A DNA stretch of 32,124 nt. Origin: an uncultured Clostridia bacterium. GTDB lineage: Bacteria; Bacillota; Clostridia; Christensenellales; Aristaeellaceae. The notes below the pieces were generated by a model that was not told the DNA's origin, ran no database searches, and worked only from the letters and a program-made list of their open reading frames with translations. The stretch lies in assembly GCA_934630975.1 (NCBI GenBank), contig CAKTXH010000020.1, positions 1 to 32,124 of the forward strand, read 5' to 3'. Each line of letters opens with the position of its first letter. The first letter of the stretch is position 1. A program made the translations under genes and the position numbers. This document shows, piece by piece, positions 7,283 through 14,288 of the stretch.

Positions 7283-10106
7283 CTCCATCCTCCTTTTCAG
7301 CCTTTAATCCGTACATGCTGTCATACCGTATTTTCCTTCCTGCAAGCTCCGCGCAGCCGTTTTGATCCAACAGCAGGAACAATTCTCTGCCTATACGCGG
7401 CGAATGTGTCCATTCGCTCAGTTTTCCTTGGCGAATTGCCTCCAGCTCTGCAATCACCTCTCCGGACATGTCTAATATGCTGAATTCATGCGGTAGTCTG
7501 AGACTTTGACGCATGATGATCTGTGCTTCTTCCATACAGGGCATCGTGTCCAGTCTCACATTGAGCGGCTTCTCCTCTTGTGCAGCGGCATGCAACACGC
7601 CATCCTCATCGCTCTGTAAAACCAGCACTTCTATGCTCGCTAACCCATCTCTTACCGTTGCCTTGGCCTGTTCCTCTCCCATTTCAATCGAAAGATCCAA
7701 CAGCCCGTCAATTACACGTCCGCCCCTGCGTCTGCTCAATTCACGTTTCGCGTTAGCGATACAGTTTTTATTCGCATTGCTTTCTTTTATCTGCAACTCC
7801 TTGTTATATTCTTCCATTTTTCGTTCAATTCCTGCCGGTTTTGGCAATAACATATCGCAATTTTGGATATACGCATCCTGAACAAGCTGAGAAATGTCAA
7901 CAGGCAAATGAATTTTATCAGGTAAAAGCGCGGCTGTCTTTTCTAACAGATATTCCCCATAAACCGCCTTCGCTCCCGGTTCAAGTTCCTGCGTACCAAG
8001 CACGAGACAGGCCGCCCGTTTCATCGGCGCGGGGCGGACATGTTCATCGTGGCGATGCAGCCTGCCCAGACGCTGCAATAGCAAATCCATCGGGCACAAA
8101 TCGCTGACCATTACGTCACAGTCGATATCCAGCGACTGCTCGAGTACCTGCGTTCCGACGACGATCAGCCCGTCGCGTTGTTCTGATGTGGATTTTCTGC
8201 CCAGCCGCTCCATGATCTGCTTCTCTTTGCGGATTCGATCCGGCATGATGAATTGCGCGTGATCCAGCAGCACGTCGTATTGCGGGAACGCTGTTTTCAA
8301 CTGTTCGGCCATCGACTGCGCGCGCTTCACGGTGTTGACAATCACGCCAGCGCATCCGCCTTCCGCCAGCCGCTCGCGCAGGAACGGAATCACCGCATCA
8401 TCCTCGCCGCGCAGAATCTCCACATCGGTCTGCCGTGCATCCAGCTCAATCTGCCGGGTGCGAACCGATTCGCCATCCGTCCACGTCAGCAGCGGATAAG
8501 CGCGTTCGCCCTCCAGCGCTGCCCGTCCTTCAAACGTCCCCTGCCCCAGATACGCGCTGACCATTTCGCCGCGCCGCTTCCCCGGCAGGGTTGCCGAAAG
8601 CAGAATCACCGGTGTGCGGTACGCACCAAGCCAGTTCAGCATCGCATCCATATAGCGGGACATATAGCTGTCGTAGGCGTGCACCTCATCGACCACGACG
8701 ACCTTGCCCGCCAATCCCAGATGTTTGAGCATGATATGCTTCTGGCGCAGTGCGCCCATCAGCATCTGATCGACCGTGCCGACGACAAAGTTTGCAAGCA
8801 GCTGTGTTTTCCGCCCCATGAAGAACGCATTGGTCGCAAGGCGGTTCGACTCCTTCGCCTTTTTCTTATCTTTATCTCCGCCCTCATTTTTATCATTATC
8901 TTTTTCCTCATTCTTATCGTCATCCTCGTCCTCATCCACAAGCGCGCCCGATTCGCTCATCTCTGCGAAGCTCTGGTTGAGCCGGGCTTTGCCATGCGCC
9001 AGCTCGATGGTCAGCTGACCGCTGCTTCCCGCCATGTCCTCGTCCAGCCAGCACGTCGGCTCTTTTTCAAAGTTCTGAATCCAGCTCACGACCCGTTCAA
9101 ACATGGCGTTGGCCGTCGCCTGCGACGGCAGGAAGAAAGCAAGCCCGCTTTCGCCCTCGCGGTTCGCCAGAATTTCGCCCGCTATCAATGAGGCTTCTGT
9201 CTTGCCCACGCCCATCGGCGCTTCCAGAATGAACAAGCCCGGCTTTTCGCTCTCGCCCGCCGCCTGCGCAATCGCCCGTTGAACGCCATTGGATTCGCCA
9301 AATCCAAAGCGCTCAACGACCAAATCGCTGTTTTGCCACTCTTCCTCAGGCTCCCACTTTCCAAGAAATTCCTTCATTTTCTTCGCCGCACGTTCAAACC
9401 GGGCGGGATACACGCTGTCGTCCACGTCGCTTTCCACGTCAATCAGCGGAAAGAAATCCGTGTTGCTGCTCAGCCAGTCCGCAACGATGAGCAGGCCGAC
9501 CAGCAGCATCTGCGCAGGCTGCGTCATCGTCTGCGGCACATCCTCCAGCGAAGCATACCCCGCGCGTTCGAGCGCCTCATCCAGATTTTCCTGCCAAAGC
9601 GACCGCCAGATCGGCTTATCCGCCTCGCACCCAAAGAGATTTCTTTCGGCTTTCATCACGGTTGATGGATCAAAATTCCCCGGCAGGGGCTTTCCGTGAT
9701 GCGCGCCGACCACGGAAACCACCCAGTCCGGCGCGCCCATTTCGCTCAGGATGGCTGCGCCGATCAACGTATGATGTTTGAAATCTCTTTCCTTCCTTTT
9801 CGGTTCAACGATGGTCAGCGATTTCAGCCACTCGCGCAGTTGTGGGCAACGCGGAAACAGTTGAAAAATGAAGGCGGTGGATAGTTTTCCCAAATCGTGA
9901 ACCATGCCCAGAAAAACCGCAAGCCGCGTCATTTCCGTCTTAGATAACCCTGTTTCTTCAATTATACTTTCGGGCAGCCAGTTCTGCACAAGGAACTGGA
10001 TGACCAAGGCCGTATCACGGTTGTGAAATCTCAAAGGCAAGTACCGTTCCGGGTTTGTCGGATCGGTTTTCGCCGCCATTCGCCGATAAAGCTCACTGTG
10101 TTTCAT
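7263..10106 (-). CDS. cas3: Cas3 nuclease-helicase
   Basis: The interference nuclease recruited by Cascade to unwind and degrade target DNA. With the start at 10106 (AAGGAGAG six bases upstream) it is 947 residues. The HD nuclease domain has MVHDLGKL (His70-Asp71), KHHTLIG and GAHHGKPL. The SF2 helicase has Walker A GVGKTEAS near residue 299 and the DEVH box near 472. Both are intact, so cleavage should work. An Asp/Glu/Lys-rich low-complexity insert lies at about residues 389-419. An in-frame ATG at 10142 would add 12 residues, but it lies at the predicted transcription start and inside the mini-CRISPR target, so it is probably leader. Confidence 0.95.
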   Translation of the reverse strand: MKHSELYRRMAAKTDPTNPERYLPLRFHNRDTALVIQFLVQNWLPESIIEETGLSKTEMTRLAVFLGMVHDLGKLSTAFIFQLFPRCPQLREWLKSLTIVEPKRKERDFKHHTLIGAAILSEMGAPDWVVSVVGAHHGKPLPGNFDPSTVMKAERNLFGCEADKPIWRSLWQENLDEALERAGYASLEDVPQTMTQPAQMLLVGLLIVADWLSSNTDFFPLIDVESDVDDSVYPARFERAAKKMKEFLGKWEPEEEWQNSDLVVERFGFGESNGVQRAIAQAAGESEKPGLFILEAPMGVGKTEASLIAGEILANREGESGLAFFLPSQATANAMFERVVSWIQNFEKEPTCWLDEDMAGSSGQLTIELAHGKARLNQSFAEMSESGALVDEDEDDDKNEEKDNDKNEGGDKDKKKAKESNRLATNAFFMGRKTQLLANFVVGTVDQMLMGALRQKHIMLKHLGLAGKVVVVDEVHAYDSYMSRYMDAMLNWLGAYRTPVILLSATLPGKRRGEMVSAYLGQGTFEGRAALEGERAYPLLTWTDGESVRTRQIELDARQTDVEILRGEDDAVIPFLRERLAEGGCAGVIVNTVKRAQSMAEQLKTAFPQYDVLLDHAQFIMPDRIRKEKQIMERLGRKSTSEQRDGLIVVGTQVLEQSLDIDCDVMVSDLCPMDLLLQRLGRLHRHDEHVRPAPMKRAACLVLGTQELEPGAKAVYGEYLLEKTAALLPDKIHLPVDISQLVQDAYIQNCDMLLPKPAGIERKMEEYNKELQIKESNANKNCIANAKRELSRRRGGRVIDGLLDLSIEMGEEQAKATVRDGLASIEVLVLQSDEDGVLHAAAQEEKPLNVRLDTMPCMEEAQIIMRQSLRLPHEFSILDMSGEVIAELEAIRQGKLSEWTHSPRIGRELFLLLDQNGCAELAGRKIRYDSMYGLKAEKEDGDGGKGV

Positions 10107-10127
10107 TTTCTCTCTCCTTGTTTCTAC

Positions 10128-10145
10128 AATTCGAATTCCCATGTT
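10128..10145 (-). promoter_or_regulatory. Seed-matched target of the mini-CRISPR at the cas3 leader, with AAC PAM
   Basis: On the minus strand AAC (10145-10143) is followed by ATGGGAATTCG (10142-10132), then A, then ATT (10130-10128). The mini-CRISPR spacer at 10243-10229 reads ATGGGAATTCG, G, ATT. That gives 11 identical bases, one mismatch at position 12 (a position Cascade flips out and does not read) and three more matches, then divergence. The site starts at the predicted cas3 +1. A seed-only match is expected to allow Cascade binding without efficient Cas3 cleavage. Confidence 0.75.
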
Positions 10146-10150
10146 CTTAT

Positions 10151-10178
10151 ATTTTAGATTTCAATATCACATTGTTAA
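10151..10178 (-). promoter_or_regulatory. Probable cas operon promoter
   Basis: TTAACA at 10178-10173 (-35, five of six consensus bases), a 16-bp spacer, and TAAAAT at 10156-10151 (-10, five of six). Initiation would fall near 10143-10145, directly at the AAC/ATGGG target of the mini-CRISPR. Bound Cascade would cover the start of transcription. Confidence 0.65.
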
Positions 10179-10195
10179 AATCCTTCTGCAAATTT

Positions 10196-10273
10196 TTTTT
10201 ACCCCCGCTTCTGCGGGGAAAAAACATAAATCCGAATTCCCATCGGATCACCCACCGCTTCTGCGGGGAAATG
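10196..10273 (-). CRISPR. Two-repeat mini-CRISPR (CreR-like regulatory crRNA candidate)
   Basis: Repeat-like units lie at 10273-10245 and about 10223-10196, in the same orientation as the main array. Both keep the CCCCGC/GCGG stem but have the loop AGAA instead of ATAG, so they resemble each other more than the array. The first keeps the GTGATCC handle with one extra G and a C-U stem mismatch. The second has a perfect stem but its handle has decayed to GTAAAAA, as expected where only the 3' hairpin is needed. The insert between them is 20-21 nt, far shorter than the array's 32-33. Its seed matches the cas3 leader. By analogy with described CreR RNAs, which guide Cascade to repress cas promoters, this is probably a regulator and not immune memory. 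Confidence 0.8.
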
Positions 10274-10289
10274 TCCTTCGGACGAAAGC

Positions 10290-10319
10290 ATCTTATCATA
10301 TCCGTCTCTGAAGTGTCAA
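10290..10319 (-). promoter_or_regulatory. Strong promoter for the mini-CRISPR
   Basis: Perfect TTGACA at 10319-10314, 18-bp spacer, TAAGAT at 10295-10290. Initiation near 10283 would start the RNA about 10 nt before the first mini-repeat. A tiny hairpin GTCC-GAA-GGAC lies in that 5' segment. The mini-CRISPR thus has a promoter of its own, separate from the cas promoter downstream. Confidence 0.75.
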
Positions 10320-10419
10320 CGCTTTTACGTATACGCCCGGCTGTTCCGGCCTTAAAAAGAGTGTGATCTGTTTTCCAAGCGCCTGTCCTCCGCTTTATTT
10401 CTGATTGTTATGGTTTGCT

Positions 10420-10603
10420 TCATTTAAACAGCTTTACCCGCGCACTTTTAGATATTGAATCCGTGTTCTGATTGCTGATGATGTACTCGCAGGCATGCTC
10501 CCAAGCGCCCTGGAAGATCATCGGCGTTTCGTCACTTTCCAGCACATCCAGAGCCACGATGTTGCCCTGTGCCTGCGGCACGAGTGCCGCCGCGCGTGGA
10601 ATA
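10420..10603 (-). pseudogene. C-terminal fragment of an unrecognised protein
   Basis: An open frame of about 60 codons (reading RIPRAAALVPQAQGN, then IVALDVLESDETPM, then IFQGAWEHACEYII) ends at TGA 10420-10422. It has no start codon or ribosome-binding site and begins abruptly after an in-frame stop, within a GC-rich junction. Its composition is protein-like, but I do not recognise the family. Together with the opposite-strand HxlR fragment it marks a rearranged boundary between the CRISPR locus and the rest of the chromosome. Confidence 0.5.
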
Positions 10604-10700
10604 CGCGCTCAGCGAGCTGGGCACGACGATGCGCCCGATTCTCAACGCGCTCGAGGTCTGGGGTTCCGATTACCAGAAACTTGTGCGCAGCGCGGAGTGA
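10584..10700 (+). pseudogene. C-terminal fragment of a HxlR-family regulator
   Basis: The 38-codon frame VPPRVEYALSELGTTMRPIL followed by NALEVWGSDY matches the wing and final helix of HxlR-type winged-helix regulators, which typically read PPRVEYSLTELGRSLxPVL. The N-terminal DNA-binding half is absent and the upstream sequence belongs to an unrelated opposite-strand fragment. The gene is therefore a remnant, truncated near 10584-10605. Confidence 0.75.
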
Positions 10701-10707
10701 CGCTCGG

Positions 10708-11823
10708 CTACTGCTGAATATCCTCCCACGTGATCAGCTTCGGAACATCTCTGCGTCCCTTGTCCGCGTCGTCATAGTCCATCAAAACGCCCTTCTGCGC
10801 TTCAAAGACGACTTCAGCGCGTTCTATCCCGTCGTCCTCTAGAGCTCCGTCTTTTCTATAAAACGATTTGAATTCCTTTTGCGCGTTCCGTGTGTAGCCG
10901 CCCCTGACATACCAGACCGGGAGTAGCCACCACGTATCAGGCTCCGCCGGATCAACATACGGCGCATACGCAAGCTCCATGCAGTCAATGCTGCGCAGAC
11001 GCCCGGCCATGATTTCGGCTTCAAACGCCTTCTTTGCATCCTCAAAGGAGAGCATCAGCACATCTGCCTGCGGCAAATCAACGACAGACAGCAGAGACGC
11101 GCTGATTTTGATTCCTTCCTTTTTCCACAAGCTCCCGAAGATATTCCCCAGCTCTGCCCACGTGTCCCGCCCGAAAGAGTCAGCGTAACACTGCGTACAG
11201 GCTCGGAACGGAATTCCTTCAATTTTTTGGCTGAATTCAAAAGCATATTCGCCCGTTTCGCTGACAGGCTTTGTAAAGATGCGCTCTCCCTGAGCTGTTT
11301 TGAATTTCCATACGCAGTCGTACACAGTCGTCTTTTCCAGCGCAAAGTCGCCCGCTTGAAGCCCTGTCAGCCGTTCAAGCTCAGCTTCCAGCCGCTCGAG
11401 CGCTTCACGCGCCGTCAACGGATGGTTCTCCGCGCGGATATCAGGCGCTTCTTCGCTTTCAAACTCGTATATGTTCTTATAATACTCATTATTGTTCAGA
11501 ATAGCCAGTTCATCGTCGCTTGAAACGATATACAGCAGTCCCTTTTCGTTATCCATCACCTGTGCATAATTGGCCAGTCTGCTCTCCTCCACAGCAGGTG
11601 CTTTCGTCACCCGCACAATCGGGAAAGCGTCTACATCCGGCACGCCAATCGGCACGTTGATTTGCACGGTTCTCCATGGCGTTTCATAGGTTTCCGTCCA
11701 TCTTTCAGGCGTTTCTGTCCGAATTTCCACAATGGATTGCCACTCAGCTCTTGCCCCTCTGCCGACAGCGCCCATCAATGCGCCCAATGCAAACGCCGCT
11801 GCCATTGTTTTTGTCGCGTTCAT
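10708..11823 (-). CDS. Secreted protein of unknown function
   Basis: The 371-residue protein begins with a signal peptide (MNATKTMAAAFALGALMGAVG region, Ala-rich, cleavage likely near ARA-EW), so it is exported. The mature part is acidic with no transmembrane segment. The C-terminal section YAPYVDPAEPDTWWLLPVWYV resembles extracytoplasmic DUF6034-like proteins of Clostridia, but I hold that loosely. The start at 11823 has GGGAGGAA upstream. It ends at TAA/TGA near 10708, just after the HxlR remnant on the other strand. It stands alone between terminators, and no function can be assigned. Confidence 0.8.
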   Translation of the reverse strand: MNATKTMAAAFALGALMGAVGRGARAEWQSIVEIRTETPERWTETYETPWRTVQINVPIGVPDVDAFPIVRVTKAPAVEESRLANYAQVMDNEKGLLYIVSSDDELAILNNNEYYKNIYEFESEEAPDIRAENHPLTAREALERLEAELERLTGLQAGDFALEKTTVYDCVWKFKTAQGERIFTKPVSETGEYAFEFSQKIEGIPFRACTQCYADSFGRDTWAELGNIFGSLWKKEGIKISASLLSVVDLPQADVLMLSFEDAKKAFEAEIMAGRLRSIDCMELAYAPYVDPAEPDTWWLLPVWYVRGGYTRNAQKEFKSFYRKDGALEDDGIERAEVVFEAQKGVLMDYDDADKGRRDVPKLITWEDIQQ

Positions 11824-11941
11824 CTGTTCCTCCCTCTCGTCCCGTTTCTTATAAAAAGGTTCTCTACCTCATTAGACGGAAAAAACAGGCTTTTGTGGAA
11901 CATTCTTTCCATTTTTTGCAGAGTTTTCTTTGAATTGACCG

Positions 11942-11984
11942 TTTTAAAAAGCCCGCATGGAGCGAAACGCATCCATGCGGGCTT
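11942..11984 (-). terminator. Terminator after the FMN/FAD reductase
   Basis: An 11-bp perfect stem GCCCGCATGGA/TCCATGCGGGC (11951-11961 with 11972-11982), with a T run on the minus strand (below 11950). It lies 17 nt after the reductase stop. Confidence 0.88.
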
Positions 11985-12000
11985 CTATTCGTTTCAGGGA

Positions 12001-14069
12001 TTACTCAGCCTTCGCGGCGTTCTGGCCGGCGATACGGCCATGCGTGCCGGCGAAGCCGATGGAGTTGCCCGCGCACGGCGTGGAGTAGCCCGTGCCGTAG
12101 CGGCCGCCGAGGCAGTTGCCCGCGACATACAGACCCTTGATCGGGTTGCCGGAAGCGTCCAGCACGCGCAGATCGTCGTCCGTGAGCATGCCGCTCATGG
12201 TGACCATCATCGGCGTGGTCGAGCCGGGGCCGAAGCTGGCGGTAATGCCGTAGAACGGGCCTTCGTCCACCGCGATCATCGCGCTGGCGTCCTTGCCATA
12301 GTCCTCGTCGCTGCCCGCCGCGCACAGCTCGTTGTAGCGCTTGATCTGCTCAATCGCCTTGGCGCGCACATCCGCATCCGGGTAGATCTCCAGCAGGTCG
12401 AACAGCTCCTCGATCGTGTTGGCGCAGGCCACATTGCTGTAACCGCGCTCGGCGATGGTGCAGTTCTTCACCTTGCCGATGGTGCCCGGCTGAATCGCGT
12501 TCATGTCGTTCACCATGTCGATGTAGTACTGCGGACGACCCGCGTTCGGGCCGCCGTGCTCGATGCCGGAGGCGCAGACGCTCTTAAACCACTTCTTATC
12601 GGTGATCAGCAGGCCGGTGCCCTTCTTCTGGCGGTACGCCGCAGACTGCGCGCCGGTGATGTTGCCCTCGTTGCAGAAACGGCGGCCTTCGCCGTTGAGC
12701 CAGAGCATCGCGTTGCAGCCCCACGGGCCGGACGGGCCGCCGCCCAGCGACATGTCGCCGCGCGGGGAGGTCTCGATGAAGCCGCCCGCCCAGCAGCACA
12801 TCTTGATGGCGCTGCCGTCGCGGCCGCCCATGAAGGACCAGAAATCCTTCTTGAGCAGGCCCGCGCGCTCGGCCTTTTCCATCTTCTCGTTCAGCGTAGA
12901 CCAGCACATATCCGCGTTGCCCGCGTAGTCGCCGCCGCAGACGACGACGCCCTTCGCCGCGTTCACCTTCCAGAATTCGCCCGTCGCCGTATCCTGCACA
13001 TACGCACCGATCACGTCGCCGTTCTCGTTCTGGATGAGCTTCACGCCCGCCACGCCGAAGTAATAATCCGCGCCGAAATCCTTCTGCGCCTTGGTGATGA
13101 GCGCCTGGTTGATCAGCGGCAGCACGGAGTTGGCCGCAACGCCCTGAATCGGCTCGTCGTTGTACACGCCCATGAACTGATGGGAGGCCGCCCACGTGCG
13201 TGTGCCCGGCTTGATCGGGTAGTTCTTGCGCAGGGAGGCGTACATGTCGCCCGTCTCCTGATACTTGTCGTAATCGACGTTGGCCTGAATGATCAGCCAG
13301 CCGTCCGGCGTGTTATCGTAGGTGTACGCGCGCGAATCGACGCCCATCTCCTTGGCGACGGCCAGCATGTTATCCATGCACTCGCCGGAACGGGCGACGT
13401 ACTGACGCACGATCTCCTGGTTGGAGCGTCCGCCGCATAGGCCGCCTGCACGCCCGCATGGCCGCAGCCGACGACGAGCACGTCGCAATCCAGCTCTTTG
13501 GTCACGGCGCTGACGGTCGGCGCTTCGCCCAGCCAGTCGCCCGGGCCGGCATAGCCCCAAACGCGGCCGTCGGCCTTCGCCTGCGCCTTTGCGTCTTCGA
13601 TGGAGAGGTTCGCGCCAAAGCCGCCGGGACCGCCGGGGCCGCCCGGGCCGCCCTTCTTTTCTTCGGCAGGCTCGGCGTTCACGGAAGCCTGAGAAATACA
13701 ATCGGATACGCCGTTCTTCAGCGCGTCAGAGCACAGTGTCGCGCCGGAAACCGCGTCCACATTGACGGACTGGCCTTCCTTGATGCTCGCGAGCATCGCG
13801 TCCAGCTGATCCTTGAAATTCGGGAAGAAATCGCTCGCAGAGGTTTCCACCACTTCGTAGCTGATCTCCTCGATCTTCGTATCGGAGAAGGTCGTGGTCA
13901 CCTTCACGGTGGCAAAGCCGGTAGCCTGCTCACTGGTGTACGTGCCCGCGTTATAAATCGCGCTGCCCTCTTCGGCCAGCGCCGCAACGCCGCGCCCCAG
14001 CACGCCGACGCTCACCGCGCCCAGCGCCGCGCTTTTCAGAAACGCTCGACGTGACATCTTTTTGCTCAT
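12001..14069 (-). pseudogene. Tat-exported FMN/FAD reductase (fumarate/urocanate reductase-like), broken
   Basis: The start at 14069 (TAGGAGG upstream) gives a Tat signal MSRRAFLKSAALGAVSVGVLG. An FMN_bind domain follows (about residues 40-115) with the flavin-attachment motif DAVSGAT, then a Gly-Pro linker, then the FAD Rossmann start DVLVVGCGHAGVQAAYAA. At about 13425-13436 the frame jumps to another frame beginning GRSNQEIVRQYV, which continues to the normal C-terminus YVAGNCLGGRYGTGYSTP. Family members usually have roughly 80-130 residues between these points. DNA is therefore missing at a GCGGCGGAC junction and the two halves are out of frame. Such proteins reduce fumarate-like acceptors outside the cell. 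As written, none would be made full length. Confidence 0.85.
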
Positions 14070-14113
14070 GTAAAATGCCTCCTATCATGGCTTTGTAGGA
14101 TATCCTTGACGTT

Positions 14114-14142
14114 ATTTTGCCAGACATTTGTTTTCTTTTCAA
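14114..14142 (-). promoter_or_regulatory. Promoter of the FMN/FAD reductase
   Basis: TTGAAA at 14142-14137, 17-bp spacer, CAAAAT at 14119-14114, about 45 nt before the ATG. Five of six and four of six consensus bases match. Confidence 0.6.
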
Positions 14143-14241
14143 CCTTTTCGGGGCTTTCGGCGGTCAAAAATTGTCGTTATCCGCCTGAAAGCATGGTTTC
14201 CGTCTGGTTTTGGATGCTCATAATCCGCAGAAGATAGACAA

Positions 14242-14284
14242 AGGCCGCCCTCCCCCCACGAAGGGAGAGGACAGCCTGTTTTTT
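14242..14284. terminator. Hairpin terminator after the tannase-family gene
   Basis: A long imperfect stem (14242-14257 with about 14263-14277) lies just past the esterase stop. The better T run (14279-14285) is on the + strand; the minus-strand side has only TTTGTCT. It probably works in both directions, weakly for the esterase. Confidence 0.6.
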
Positions 14285-14288
14285 TCGC

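Noticed and set aside
10106..10142. cas3 starting at the upstream ATG (10142)
   Set aside because: It has no ribosome-binding site and coincides with the predicted transcription start; ATG 10106 has AAGGAGAG at good spacing.
10128..10243. The repeated ATGGGAATTCG as a simple operator pair instead of an RNA target
   Set aside because: Possible, since GAATTC is palindromic. But the upstream copy lies exactly between two CRISPR-like repeats, starting at the PAM-derived position, and the downstream copy has a fitting AAC. The RNA-guide reading explains more. Kept as the main alternative.
10584..10700. HxlR fragment as a functional regulator of the cas operon
   Set aside because: It lacks the helix-turn-helix half and any start signal, so it cannot bind DNA as a HxlR protein.
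11662..13440. 592-codon + strand open frame opposite the flavin reductase
   Set aside because: Long only because GC-rich antisense frames lack stops. It has Ala/Arg/His/Val-biased composition and no motif; the opposite strand has clear FAD-family motifs.
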